NCBI RefSeq assembly: GCF_021184025.1
Contig: NZ_CP036537.1
Location: forward strand, 1,240,001 to 1,304,000
Direction of reading: 5' to 3'
Length of the DNA: 64,000 nucleotides
From: Rhodopseudomonas boonkerdii
Lineage (GTDB): Bacteria; Pseudomonadota; Alphaproteobacteria; Rhizobiales; Xanthobacteraceae
Shown: piece after piece, positions 16,776 to 25,716 of the stretch
Position numbering within the stretch: the first letter of the stretch is position 1
Layout of the letters: each line of letters begins with the position of its first letter
The notes under the pieces: generated by a model
Databases searched by the model: none
What the model saw: the letters and a program-made list of their open reading frames with translations, nothing else
Told to the model about the DNA's origin: nothing
Program-made: the position numbers and the translations under genes

Positions 16776-18779
16776 ATGTCACTGCTTAATCTTCGCATCC
16801 GTGGCCGCCTCTATGGTGGTTTCGGCGCTCTGGTTTTGTTCGGACTGGCGAGTTCCGGATTCGCGGTCTGGCAGATGACGGAAGTGGCTGCGCGGGTCGG
16901 TGCGATGGCCCAGTTGTCGAACAATACCATCCGCGCCAGCGAAGTGGCGTCAGAGCTGCAGGCCGTGCGTGGTGCCATCCTCCGCTATTCCTTCGATCAG
17001 GACGAGGCGTCGATCGCCGACGCGGACAAGCGCTTGGTCAGTCTGGCGACGAGCGTCGATACGGTGATGAAGGCAAGCCGCTCGGAGGAGCGTCGCGCCG
17101 CCTATCAATCCATCGCAAAGGATGTCGCCGAAGTAACGAAACAACGGCAGGCGTTAGGCGAGGCCGTCAAGCAGGTGGTCGCCGGGCGTGAAGTGCTGCA
17201 GGAAGCCGGCGATAAGTTGTCCTCCAGCCTGCGCAAGCTCACGATCAGCACGCGAAACACAACGTACGGCCAAGGATCGACCAAGCTTGAGGCCGACACG
17301 TTGATGGTGCAGATCGCCAACTGGCGATTCTTCTCCAGCCGCGACGAGAAGCACATCGAGGCCTTCAAGGATCACGTTCGCATTGCCGAGCAGCAGATCG
17401 GCGAGATGGAAAAGATGCAGATGCCGCCGACGCTCAGCGCTCTTTTCGGCACCATCCGCACCAATCTGAAGAGCTATGCGTCGTTGTTCGAAAAGGCCGC
17501 TTCCAGCATGCAGGCGTCGGATGCGATCTTCAACAAGTCGATCAGTCCCATCATCGTCAATGCGATTGCCAGGATCGAAGTCGTGAAAGCCGGTGTCCAG
17601 CAGACCCAGTCGCAGACGGTCGCTGCGACCAATGACCGGATTTCGAACACCACGACATTACAGATCGTTGTCGCAACTGCTTCTACCGTGCTCGGCCTGG
17701 TCATCGCCTTTCTGATTGCACGTGGCATTATCGGCCCGCTGTCGGGCCTCACCGCCGGTATGAAGCGACTTGCGGATGGCGATTTCAGCGCGGTGCTGCC
17801 CGGCTTAAGCCGTAAGGACGAGGTCGGAGACATGGCGCGCGCAGTCGAGGCCTTCAAGATCAAGGCCGAGGAGAAGGCCCGCGTCGAGGCCGAGGCCAAG
17901 CTGACCCAGGATCAGCAGGCTGCGTTGCAGCGCCGCCGTGACATGATCCGACTCGCAGATGACTTCGAATCTGCCGTTGGCGAGATTGTCGAAGCCGTAT
18001 CCTCCGCGTCCAGCGAACTCGAAGGATCGGCGGGCATGTTAACCTCGACCGCCGAGCGCTCGCAGGAACTCACCACCATGGTCGCCGCCGCTTCGGAGGA
18101 GGCCTCGACCAATGTTCAGTCGGTGGCGTCGTCGACCGAGGAAATGAGTTCGTCGATTAACGAGATCAGCCGCCAGGTGCAGGAATCCGCGCGCATCGCG
18201 CATGCCGCGGTGGACCAGGCACAGAAGACGAACGACCGTGTCGGTGAATTGTCGCGAGCCGCCGGCCGAATCGGGGCGGTGGTCGAGCTGATCAATACGA
18301 TCGCCGGCCAGACCAATTTGCTGGCGCTCAACGCGACCATCGAGGCCGCCCGGGCGGGCGATGCCGGCCGTGGTTTCGCCGTCGTGGCGGCCGAAGTGAA
18401 GGCGCTGGCCGAGCAGACTGCCAGGGCAACCGGCGAGATCAGCACGCAGATCGCCAGCATCCAGACTGCAACAGACGAATCGGTGTCGGCGATCCAGGAA
18501 ATCGGGACCACCATCGGCCAGATGTCGGAGATTGCCTCCACCATCGCTTCCGCCGTCGAGCAGCAGGGAGCCGCGACGCAGGAGATTGCTCGCAATGTTC
18601 AGCAGGCGGCGCATGGCACGCGCGAAGTGTCGTCTAACATCGTCGACGTCCAGCGGGGCGCCAGCGAGACAGGAACCGCATCATCGCAGGTGCTGTCGGC
18701 CGCACAATCGTTGTCGTCCGAAAGCAGCCGTTTGAAACAGCAGGTCGGCCGCTTCCTCGATACGGTCCGCGCGGCCTGA
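16776..18779 (+). CDS. Methyl-accepting chemotaxis protein (second of a tandem pair)
   Basis: A 667-residue paralogue of the preceding gene with the same architecture. TM1 covers about residues 10-30, a helical periplasmic sensor about 31-290, TM2 about 293-318, then HAMP and a signalling hairpin with its tip near residues 502-548. The signalling halves of the two proteins are nearly identical over long stretches (for example [20 protein letters not shown]), while the sensors differ. So the pair arose by duplication and sensor divergence. The ATG at 16776 has AAGGA nine bases upstream; another ATG three codons earlier sits too close to it. The gene is 31 bases after the first receptor and probably co-transcribed. 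Confidence 0.9.
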   Translation: MSLLNLRIRGRLYGGFGALVLFGLASSGFAVWQMTEVAARVGAMAQLSNNTIRASEVASELQAVRGAILRYSFDQDEASIADADKRLVSLATSVDTVMKASRSEERRAAYQSIAKDVAEVTKQRQALGEAVKQVVAGREVLQEAGDKLSSSLRKLTISTRNTTYGQGSTKLEADTLMVQIANWRFFSSRDEKHIEAFKDHVRIAEQQIGEMEKMQMPPTLSALFGTIRTNLKSYASLFEKAASSMQASDAIFNKSISPIIVNAIARIEVVKAGVQQTQSQTVAATNDRISNTTTLQIVVATASTVLGLVIAFLIARGIIGPLSGLTAGMKRLADGDFSAVLPGLSRKDEVGDMARAVEAFKIKAEEKARVEAEAKLTQDQQAALQRRRDMIRLADDFESAVGEIVEAVSSASSELEGSAGMLTSTAERSQELTTMVAAASEEASTNVQSVASSTEEMSSSINEISRQVQESARIAHAAVDQAQKTNDRVGELSRAAGRIGAVVELINTIAGQTNLLALNATIEAARAGDAGRGFAVVAAEVKALAEQTARATGEISTQIASIQTATDESVSAIQEIGTTIGQMSEIASTIASAVEQQGAATQEIARNVQQAAHGTREVSSNIVDVQRGASETGTASSQVLSAAQSLSSESSRLKQQVGRFLDTVRAA

Positions 18780-18792
18780 TCAATCGTGACCA

Positions 18793-18823
18793 GGGGCCGG
18801 CGCCCGAACGTCGGCCCTTTCCG
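18793..18823 (+). terminator. Terminator after the chemoreceptor pair
   Basis: GGGCCG and CGGCCC form a GC-rich stem with a loop of about 12 bases, followed by TTTCC. It lies 14 bases after the stop codon. Confidence 0.5.
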
Positions 18824-18894
18824 CACGTCGAGGGAATGGCCAGGGATGCTGAAGATTCGATGTGGATCGCCGGCATCGCAGCGCGGAAGGTAAG

Positions 18895-20697
18895 TTATCT
18901 CACATTCGACATCACCAGCCCAGCCACGTCCATGTAGGTTCTCACCAGTGGAGCTACGACCCGATGGGCGGCTGTTTTCGACACGATCCGATCATGCAGG
19001 ATCAGGTGATCGATTCCTGTATTGATGAAGCACGCCATCGCATCGCGTGGCGTTTCCACGATCGGTTCGCCCTTGATGTTGAATGAGGTGTTGAGCAACA
19101 CCGGCACGCCCGTGAGTGTTTCGAACTCCTTGAGCAGGCGATACAGGATCGGATTGGTATCCTCGGTCACCGTCTGCACACGCGCGGTGCCGTCCACATG
19201 CACGACGGCGGGGATGCGGTCGCGCCACTCCGGCCGCACCGGCTTGGCGATCAGCATGAATGGCGAATCTTCGTCACCTTCGAAAATCTCCTTGCAGCGT
19301 TCAGCGAGCACGAGCGGTGCAAATGGCCGGAACGGCTGCCGGTGCTTTACACGGGAATTGAGGATGTCTTTCATCTCGGCACGCCGCGGATCGGCGATGA
19401 TACTCCGATTGCCCAGAGCCCGCGGTCCATATTCCGAACGCCCTTGAAACCAGCCGATCACCTTCTGGTCGACAAGCAGCTTTGCCGTGTCGCGGCAGAT
19501 GTTTTCGCTGCGGGCCGTGCTCGTCTGCGCCTTCACCAATGTACGCCGGGTTGCAGCCTCCACCTCGCGCTCGTCATAGGCGCGGCCGGTATAGGAGTGC
19601 TTCATCACATAGCTGCGCGGCTGCTTCTGTATTTCATGCAGGCCGTAATAGGCGCAGCCGATTGCGATGCCGTTGTCGCCTGCTGCGGGCTGAATCCAGA
19701 CATTATCGAAACCGGCCTCGCGCGCGATGCGGCCATTGGCGACGCAGTTCAGTGCCACGCCGCCAGCAATGCAGAGATTTGTTGCCCCGGTGGTCTCGCG
19801 TAGCCAGCGCGCCCGCGCGAGCAGAACTTTTTCGGTGTCGTCCTGAACGCGCCAGGCGAGATCCTCCCAATGCTTCATGGAGGGGCTGGCTTCCCACTTG
19901 CCTTCACTGTCGGCGATATAGGGTTGATTGAACTCTGCGGACCAGCGCGGCACGCTGAGCTTGTTGTTCTCGATCGACATTAGCGACGGGAACTGCTCGC
20001 GGCGGCCATAGGGCGCGAGCCCCATCAGCTCGCCGCATTTGTTCCAGTCGCCAAATACATAGGTTGATGCGCGGCTGTAGAGGGCGCCAAGGCCGGGCAT
20101 GTTGGTGAATTCGTCGCTGAGGAACCCGCGATCCGGCTCCATCCAGACTTTCTTGATGCAGTCGAGCTGGGTGCCCTGGAACGTGTAGTAGCTTTCGGAT
20201 TCGCGAGCGAGCGGCGATCCGCCGCCTTCAGCCGGATAGGGCTCCATCACGTCGGAGCGATAACTTCCGACGCCGTCCACGATCATGATAGCGCCTTCCT
20301 CGAAAGGCGAAACTGCGAAGGCGCTGTAGGCATGGGCGAGGTGGTGCGAGATCGCGACGACCTTCCCGTTGCGCGCCCGGAACAGCGGATGGCGGCGGGC
20401 ATCCTGCCGTTCATATTCGGGCAGGAAGCCCGGCATGTCCTGGTAGACCAGCCGGTCTTCCATTTCCGGGACGGGCAGGATGTAGCAATTGCTTACCACC
20501 AGTTCGACATCGTTCAGGCTGATCCCCTCCGCCTGCAGGCAGTATTCGATCACTTCCTGATAGAAGCCCGTCGCGTGTTTTTCGCGGGTAATGCGCTCCT
20601 TCTCGATCGCATAGGCGATCTCACTATCTCGCAGCAAACAAGCGCTGACGTCATGATCATAGGTGTTGAGACCGAGAATGTAGCGGGACTTGGCCAT
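18895..20697 (-). CDS. Carbamoyltransferase, NodU/CmcH/TobZ family (orphan)
   Basis: A 600-residue enzyme that transfers a carbamoyl group from carbamoyl phosphate, through a carbamoyl-adenylate, to a hydroxyl of its acceptor. The N-terminal Kae1-like half has GLNTYDHDVSACLL, ISHHLAHAYSAF (about residue 118, metal-binding histidines), IVDGVGSYR and AGGVALNCVANGR. The C-terminal half has FQGRSEYGPRALGNRSI and LNTSFNIKGEPIV. Family members decorate Nod factors, antibiotics and surface glycans. No nod, glycan or antibiotic genes are nearby, so the acceptor is unknown. ATG at 20697 is preferred to a GTG three codons earlier. The gene is convergent with the chemoreceptors and probably monocistronic. 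Confidence 0.88.
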   Translation of the reverse strand: MAKSRYILGLNTYDHDVSACLLRDSEIAYAIEKERITREKHATGFYQEVIEYCLQAEGISLNDVELVVSNCYILPVPEMEDRLVYQDMPGFLPEYERQDARRHPLFRARNGKVVAISHHLAHAYSAFAVSPFEEGAIMIVDGVGSYRSDVMEPYPAEGGGSPLARESESYYTFQGTQLDCIKKVWMEPDRGFLSDEFTNMPGLGALYSRASTYVFGDWNKCGELMGLAPYGRREQFPSLMSIENNKLSVPRWSAEFNQPYIADSEGKWEASPSMKHWEDLAWRVQDDTEKVLLARARWLRETTGATNLCIAGGVALNCVANGRIAREAGFDNVWIQPAAGDNGIAIGCAYYGLHEIQKQPRSYVMKHSYTGRAYDEREVEAATRRTLVKAQTSTARSENICRDTAKLLVDQKVIGWFQGRSEYGPRALGNRSIIADPRRAEMKDILNSRVKHRQPFRPFAPLVLAERCKEIFEGDEDSPFMLIAKPVRPEWRDRIPAVVHVDGTARVQTVTEDTNPILYRLLKEFETLTGVPVLLNTSFNIKGEPIVETPRDAMACFINTGIDHLILHDRIVSKTAAHRVVAPLVRTYMDVAGLVMSNVR

Positions 20698-21058
20698 ACG
20701 GCTCACTTCTTGCGTTCAGGAAATCGAGGGAAGGGCGCTATCTCGCAGTTGCGAGCCAAGCCGGGAGGATAACGCAGGGCACTATGAAGGGAAGATGAAT
20801 AAAGGCTAGCGCAAATGGCTGACATGCGTGTTTGTTCGCAGGCAGCGCGTTTCCGTCAACTTGACCGGCCTTCGCGCCTGACCCTATTCTACTGCTTATC
20901 CTGCATGCACGCCATGCCTAGGCCATATTGCTGGCCTGATTTCAAAGTCTGTATATCGGCATGTGTGAACTGGAATTGCTCGCTGAGTATCTCTGCTGAA
21001 CAATTCGATATCGGAAGCATTCTAAAGCAGTGCTTCTGCAGAATGGGAGATCCCAAGA
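20698..21058. other. Intergenic region, no gene recognised
   Basis: About 360 bases lie between the divergent carbamoyltransferase and Gly/Arg-rich genes. Short ORFs here lack family resemblance and good ribosome sites. Imperfect inverted repeat segments (for example GCATTCTAAAGCAG / GCTTCTGCAGAAT at 21017-21046) lie just before the downstream gene. The region must hold both promoters. Confidence 0.4.
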
Positions 21059-21367
21059 ATGGCTCAAACGACATCGAAGCGCCGTAACCTCCTGACCCGC
21101 TGCCTCGCAGCCGCGGCGCTTGTCTCTGTTTATTGTGTTGGTCTGATCGGTGCGTCCACCATCATGCTGACCGCAGGCAGCACTGCCGCGCATGCGCAGC
21201 GCGGTCGTGGCGGCGGACGTGGCTGGGGCCGCGGTGGCGGTCGTGGCTGGGGCCGCGGCGGCGGCTTCTATCGTGGCCGTGGCTATGGCTTCTATGGCGG
21301 TCCGCGCTTCGTCGCGCCGGGTTGCTATTTCAGCCGTCGCTGGGGCCGGGTGGTTTGCCCGTATTGA
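21059..21367 (+). CDS. Small secreted Gly/Arg-rich protein
   Basis: A 102-residue protein with a clear signal peptide: basic start (KRR), hydrophobic core around residues 14-37, and a likely cut after AAHA near residue 46. The mature part is built of Gly-Arg-Gly-Trp units (two near-perfect GGGRGWGRG repeats) followed by a Phe/Tyr/Gly-rich stretch and ends with two cysteines about 13 residues apart. Proteins like this are often annotated as sulfur-globule-like or hypothetical in related bacteria; no function is established. It is followed by a strong terminator and appears to be a single-gene unit. Confidence 0.75.
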   Translation: MAQTTSKRRNLLTRCLAAAALVSVYCVGLIGASTIMLTAGSTAAHAQRGRGGGRGWGRGGGRGWGRGGGFYRGRGYGFYGGPRFVAPGCYFSRRWGRVVCPY

Positions 21368-21404
21368 TCGACGACCGTCGCTGACGGTGACGATATCAAG
21401 ATTG

Positions 21405-21435
21405 AAGGCGCTCCGATTATCGGAGCGCCTTTTTC
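21405..21435 (+). terminator. Rho-independent terminator
   Basis: AAGGCGCTCCGAT pairs with CGGAGCGCCTTTTT around a short loop. The stem is perfect and the T-run runs directly off the 3' arm. It serves the Gly/Arg-rich gene. Confidence 0.9.
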
Positions 21436-21590
21436 GTTGCGTTCCGCTCATTTTTCGTGGAGCCGCATGCCTTTGCATGAGGCCTATCTGATGGCATCGT
21501 ACCGTCTTGTCTTTTTTGCGGGGCGCACCAATCTCGTTCAGCAAGCCGGCGCTGTGTCGGCATTCACGCCCCTCCTGCCTCGGACTTCCC

Positions 21591-22703
21591 ATGAGCAAAT
21601 TGTTCTCTCCGGCCAAGCTGCGCGACCTCGCTTTGTCCAACCGCATCGTCATTGCGCCCATGTGCCAGTATTCGGCGGAAGAGGGCCGCGCCACCGACTG
21701 GCATATGATCCATCTGGGCAGCCTGGCGCTGTCCGGTGCCGGCATGCTGGTTATCGAGGCAACCGCCGTGGAAGCCATCGGCCGCATCACCGCGGGCGAT
21801 CTCGGCCTTTATGACGATGCGACCGAGGCGGCCCTGAAGCCGGTGCTGGCTGCGATCCGCAAACATTCGAAAATCGCGGTCGCCATGCAACTTGGCCATG
21901 CCGGTCGCAAGGCATCGAGCAATGCGCCGTGGAATGGTGGCCAGCAGGTACCGCTCGACAAGGGCGGCTGGATCGCCGAAGCGCCGTCGGCAATTCCAAC
22001 CAGGCCGGGCGAGTTGCCGCCGAGGGAAATCGATACGGCCGGCCTCGTACGCATCCGCGACGCTTTCGCGGCCGCAGCGAAACGAGCCGATCGCCTGGGT
22101 ATCGATGCGATCGAGGTTCATGCCGCGCATGGCTATCTGCTGCACGAATTCCTCTCGCCGATCGCCAACCAGCGTATCGACAATTACGGCGGCTCGCTGG
22201 ACAACCGCATGCGTTTCCCGCTCGAAGTGTTTGACGCGGTGCGCGCGGCGTTTCCTGCAAACAAGCCGGTGGGCGTGCGCGTCTCGGCGTCGGATTGGGT
22301 CGAGGGGGGCTGGGATGTTGAGCAGACCATCGCCTTTGCGCAGGCGCTCAAGAAGCGTGGAGTCGACTGGATGGATGTCTCGTCCGGCGGTGTCTCGCCA
22401 CAGCAGAAGATCGCACTCGGGCCGGGCTATCAGGTGCCGTTCGCCGACGCGGTGAAGCAGGCGACGGGGCTGCCGACCATGGCAGTCGGTCTGATCACCG
22501 AGACGCAGCAGGCAGAGGAGATCCTCGCGGCGGGCAAGGCAGATTTCATCGCGATTGCCCGCGGTGTTCTCTACGATCCGCGTTGGCCTTGGCACGCAGC
22601 GGCCGAACTCGGTGGTCAGGTACAGGCGCCGCCGCAGTACTGGCGTTCGCAGCCTTCGACTCAAAAGGCGCTGTTCGGCGACATCACATTTGGCGCACGC
22701 TGA
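21591..22703 (+). CDS. NADH:flavin oxidoreductase, old yellow enzyme family (YqjM-like)
   Basis: A 370-residue FMN-dependent ene-reductase. PMCQYSA carries Cys25 and Tyr27, the redox-tuning and active-site residues of the YqjM class. QLGHAGRKA, then HAAHGYLLHEFLSP with the substrate-binding His pair (about residue 178), DNRMRFPLEV and AIARGVLYDP complete the barrel. Such enzymes reduce activated C=C bonds at NADPH expense. ATG at 21591 starts MSKLFSP; an extension of 28 codons upstream has no family match. The physiological substrate is unknown. A family B repeat follows. Confidence 0.9.
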   Translation: MSKLFSPAKLRDLALSNRIVIAPMCQYSAEEGRATDWHMIHLGSLALSGAGMLVIEATAVEAIGRITAGDLGLYDDATEAALKPVLAAIRKHSKIAVAMQLGHAGRKASSNAPWNGGQQVPLDKGGWIAEAPSAIPTRPGELPPREIDTAGLVRIRDAFAAAAKRADRLGIDAIEVHAAHGYLLHEFLSPIANQRIDNYGGSLDNRMRFPLEVFDAVRAAFPANKPVGVRVSASDWVEGGWDVEQTIAFAQALKKRGVDWMDVSSGGVSPQQKIALGPGYQVPFADAVKQATGLPTMAVGLITETQQAEEILAAGKADFIAIARGVLYDPRWPWHAAAELGGQVQAPPQYWRSQPSTQKALFGDITFGAR

Positions 22704-22721
22704 AGCCTGCTTGCTTGGTGG

Positions 22722-22812
22722 CTGTTATCGCCCGGCTTGACCGGGCGATCGTACACCTAGAGCCTTCGGCGTTACTGGGTCACCGGGGCACCGGGTCAAA
22801 CCAGGTGACGAC
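22722..22812. repeat. Intergenic repeat related to family B
   Basis: TATCGCCCGGCTTGACCGGGCGATCG forms a hairpin resembling the right half of the element at 46787-46893, followed by GTCACCGGGGCACCGGGTCA and GGTGACGACAGT. It is non-coding. Confidence 0.6.
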
Positions 22813-22988
22813 AGTTCTTCCGATTGCTGATCACGCAAAAGTTCCCGGGAATCGGGTCTGCCACGCGAATGGCAGCCCTGCGGCGAAGTCGTGTTTACAC
22901 GCCATGGCTGTGCTCCTACACCCCCGAAAATTCTGCGCCGTAAAATAATCGTGGCATCGGCGCTGCCCGTTTTCGAGAGGAGCCCGCC

Positions 22989-23174
22989 ATGAGCCGCCAT
23001 TGTTTGTGGCTGTTGTTGATTCCGTTCGTCGGACTGCTCTGGGTCCCATTCTACAATTTCCATGACCCGGTGCTGTTCGGCTTTCCCTTCTTCTACTGGT
23101 ATCAGCTCGCCTGGGTGCCGGTGACCGCTTTCCTGACTTGGCTCGCTTACCGGACCTACCCCAATGAAGACTGA
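22989..23174 (+). CDS. DUF3311 small membrane protein (transporter partner)
   Basis: A 61-residue protein with two hydrophobic helices (LLLIPFVGLLWVPF and WYQLAWVPVTAFLTWLAY). This is the DUF3311 family, found immediately before solute:sodium symporter genes and probably a small accessory subunit of the transporter. It has an AGGAG ribosome site, and its last 11 bases overlap the start of mctP, so translation of the two is likely coupled. Confidence 0.85.
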   Translation: MSRHCLWLLLIPFVGLLWVPFYNFHDPVLFGFPFFYWYQLAWVPVTAFLTWLAYRTYPNED

Positions 23175-24636
23175 TCTCGACGTTCCGGCGTTGGCCGTCT
23201 TTCTATTCTTCTTCGCCCTCGTCACCGTGATGGGTTTTGTTGCCTCGCACTGGAAGCGTCCCAAGACGCTGGCGAGTCTCGACGAATGGGGCCTCGGCGG
23301 TCGCCAGTTCGGCACCTGGATCACCTGGTTTCTGGTCGGCGGCGATTTCTACACGGCCTATACGGTGATCGCCGTCCCGGCGCTGGTCTACTCCGTCGGT
23401 GCCTATGGCTTCTTTGCGCTCCCTTATACGATTCTCGTCTATCCCTTCGTCTTCGTGGTGATGCCGAAGCTTTGGCAGGTCGCCAAGGACAACGGCTATG
23501 TCACTGCCGCTGACGTGGTGCATGGTCGTTATGGATCGCGTACGCTGGAGGCTGCCGTCGCCATCACGGGCGTGGTCGCGACCATGCCGTACATCGCTCT
23601 GCAGCTCATCGGCATGGCCGCTGCGGTGAAGGCACTCGGCTTCGAAGGCGAAATGCCGCTGATCGCGGCCTTCATTGTGCTCGCGCTCTACACTTATTCG
23701 TCAGGCTTGCGCGCTCCGGCACTGATCGCCTTCGTCAAGGACATCATGATCTATATCGCGGTGATCGCGGCGATCTCGGTCATTCCCGGCAAGCTCGGTG
23801 GCTACGCCAACGTGTTCCATGCGGCCGATGAAGCGTTCAAGGCCAAGGGTAGCGGCAACATTCTGCTGGGGGCGAACCAGTATTTCGCCTATGCGACCTT
23901 GGCGCTCGGTTCGGCGCTTGCGGCCTTTATGTATCCGCACACGCTGACCGGCATCTTCGCCAGCAGGAGCGCGACCACCATCCGTAAGAATGCCGTGCTG
24001 CTTCCCGCGTATACGCTGATGCTCGGCCTGCTCGCGCTGCTGGGCTATATGGGCCATGCGGCACAGCTCAAACTCGGCAGCAACAATGACGTGGTGCCGG
24101 CGCTGTTCCAGACGCTGTTCCCGAGCTGGTTCGCCGGCTTCGCCTTTGCGGCGATCGCGATCGGAGCTCTGGTGCCCGCAGCGGTCATGAGCATCGGCGC
24201 GGCCAATCTGTTCACGCGTAATTTCTGGAAGGCTTATGTCAACCCGCAGATCGACACGGCCGGCGAAGCCACGGTGGCCAAGCTCGCTTCACTGGCGGTC
24301 AAGGTCGGTGCGCTGCTGGCAATCATCTATCTGCCGACACAATTTGCATTGGATCTGCAACTTCTCGGTGGCCTGTGGATCCTGCAGACGCTGCCGGCGC
24401 TGATCTTCGGGCTGTTCACCGGCTGGTTCACCGCGCCAGCACTGCTCGCAGGCTGGATGGTTGGCCTGTTTGGCGGCACCTATCTGACCTGGATCGACGG
24501 CCTCAAGCCGTTGCATCTGCTCTCGGTCGGCGGCTTCCAGGCGACGGTCTATATCGGCCTGATCGCGCTGGTGGCGAATGTTGTGGTGGCCGTCCTGGTC
24601 AATCTGGTGGTGCCGAAGCGCGTCGTGGCGACGTAG
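23164..24636 (+). CDS. mctP: Monocarboxylate permease, solute:sodium symporter family (MctP-like)
   Basis: A 490-residue inner-membrane symporter with about 13 hydrophobic segments. The DEWGLGGRQFGTWITWFLVGGDFYTAYT region near residues 40-70 is the substrate/sodium-site signature of the family. It most resembles MctP of Rhizobium leguminosarum, which imports lactate, pyruvate, propionate and alanine. The overlapping DUF3311 gene upstream is the usual partner of this subtype. No mctRS-like two-component system is in the window. The hemC-like gene follows 67 bases later. Confidence 0.82.
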   Translation: MKTDLDVPALAVFLFFFALVTVMGFVASHWKRPKTLASLDEWGLGGRQFGTWITWFLVGGDFYTAYTVIAVPALVYSVGAYGFFALPYTILVYPFVFVVMPKLWQVAKDNGYVTAADVVHGRYGSRTLEAAVAITGVVATMPYIALQLIGMAAAVKALGFEGEMPLIAAFIVLALYTYSSGLRAPALIAFVKDIMIYIAVIAAISVIPGKLGGYANVFHAADEAFKAKGSGNILLGANQYFAYATLALGSALAAFMYPHTLTGIFASRSATTIRKNAVLLPAYTLMLGLLALLGYMGHAAQLKLGSNNDVVPALFQTLFPSWFAGFAFAAIAIGALVPAAVMSIGAANLFTRNFWKAYVNPQIDTAGEATVAKLASLAVKVGALLAIIYLPTQFALDLQLLGGLWILQTLPALIFGLFTGWFTAPALLAGWMVGLFGGTYLTWIDGLKPLHLLSVGGFQATVYIGLIALVANVVVAVLVNLVVPKRVVAT

Positions 24637-24703
24637 GGCCAGCGCATTGCCCCTTGCATGCGCTGGCTTTATTGTCTGCGCCCATGACAATGGAGCGTGA
24701 GAC

Positions 24704-25687
24704 GTGACGGATCAGATGCGCATCGGCACCCGCAAGAGCACGATGGCGCTCGCGCAGACGGAAGAGATCGCGCGCCGCCTGAATGTGGCCGCGCCCGAAC
24801 TCGCCGTCGAGATCGTCAAATTTGATCCGGTAGGTGATCGCGATCAGACCAGCAATCTGCTGCGCCATGGTGGCAAGGGGGGCGCCTTTGTCGGCGAAAT
24901 CCGCGATGCCGTGCGTGCGGGCGAGCTGCACGCTGCAATGCATTCGTTGAAGGACATGCCGGGCAATGAAGACACGCCCGGCCTCGTCATCGGCGCCACG
25001 CTCGTGCGCGATCCGCCAACGGATTCGCTTGTGCTGCGTCCTGGATTGACACTCGAGGAATTCACGCGCTCACACGGCAGGGGTTTCAAGATCGGCACCA
25101 ATGCCGTGCGCCGCGCTGCCTATCTGCGTCGGCTGTTTCCCGAGGTCGAGGTCATCCATTTCCGCGGCGCCGCCGATACGCGCGTGCGAAAACTCGACAA
25201 TGGCGAAATGCAGCGCCTCCCAGGTGGTGGGGAGGTCGGACCGGCCGATGCCTTGATCATGGCACGCTCGGGGCTTGAACGGGTCGGACTCGCCAGTCGT
25301 ATCGTGCGCGATTTCTCGCCGCAGGAAATGCTGCCCGCGGCCGGGCAGGGCATCGTCGCTGTTGAATGCGCGACGAATGACTGGGTAACGCGCCGCTATC
25401 TGTCACTGATCGACGACCCTGCCGCACACCTTGCCTGCGATGCTGAGCGCGAGGTGCTGTGGGTGCTCAACGGTCACTGCAATTCGCCCATCGCCGGCTA
25501 TGCGGTGATCAATGGTGGCGAGATGAGCCTGACGGCATCGGTGCTGGACGAGACCGGTGAACGTTTCATCGAAGTGACGCGCATGGGGCCTGCCGATCGT
25601 CCGCGCGAACTGGGACGCGCGGTCGGGCTTGATTTGCTGGACAAGGGCGCCGCAGAGTTGATCGAGCTGACGCGGCCGGAGCATTGA
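24704..25687 (+). CDS. hemC: Hydroxymethylbilane synthase, divergent type
   Basis: A 327-residue porphobilinogen-deaminase homologue. The catalytic Asp84 in HSLKDMP, the paired arginines 136-137 in GTNAVRRAAYL and the dipyrromethane-attachment Cys259 in NGHCNSPIAGYA are conserved, so it should join four porphobilinogens into hydroxymethylbilane. Several usually strict motifs differ: GTRKSTMALAQ instead of GTRxSPLALWQ, FRGAADTR instead of FRGNVDTR, and an insertion MQRLPGGGEVGP before ADALIMARSGLERVGL. It may be a second, specialised copy. GTG at 24704 follows GGAGCGTGAG; an ATG four codons later is the alternative. It follows mctP by 67 bases and could be co-transcribed. Confidence 0.82.
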   Translation: MTDQMRIGTRKSTMALAQTEEIARRLNVAAPELAVEIVKFDPVGDRDQTSNLLRHGGKGGAFVGEIRDAVRAGELHAAMHSLKDMPGNEDTPGLVIGATLVRDPPTDSLVLRPGLTLEEFTRSHGRGFKIGTNAVRRAAYLRRLFPEVEVIHFRGAADTRVRKLDNGEMQRLPGGGEVGPADALIMARSGLERVGLASRIVRDFSPQEMLPAAGQGIVAVECATNDWVTRRYLSLIDDPAAHLACDAEREVLWVLNGHCNSPIAGYAVINGGEMSLTASVLDETGERFIEVTRMGPADRPRELGRAVGLDLLDKGAAELIELTRPEH

Positions 25688-25716
25688 TCTCTGGCCCTCA
25701 GAATGAGGGGAAGAGT

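Noticed and set aside
22952..22967. TGGCATCGGCGCTGCC upstream of the DUF3311-mctP pair, resembling a sigma-54 promoter
   Set aside because: The predicted start would fall within the ribosome site only about 11 bases before the start codon, and the -12 box is weak.
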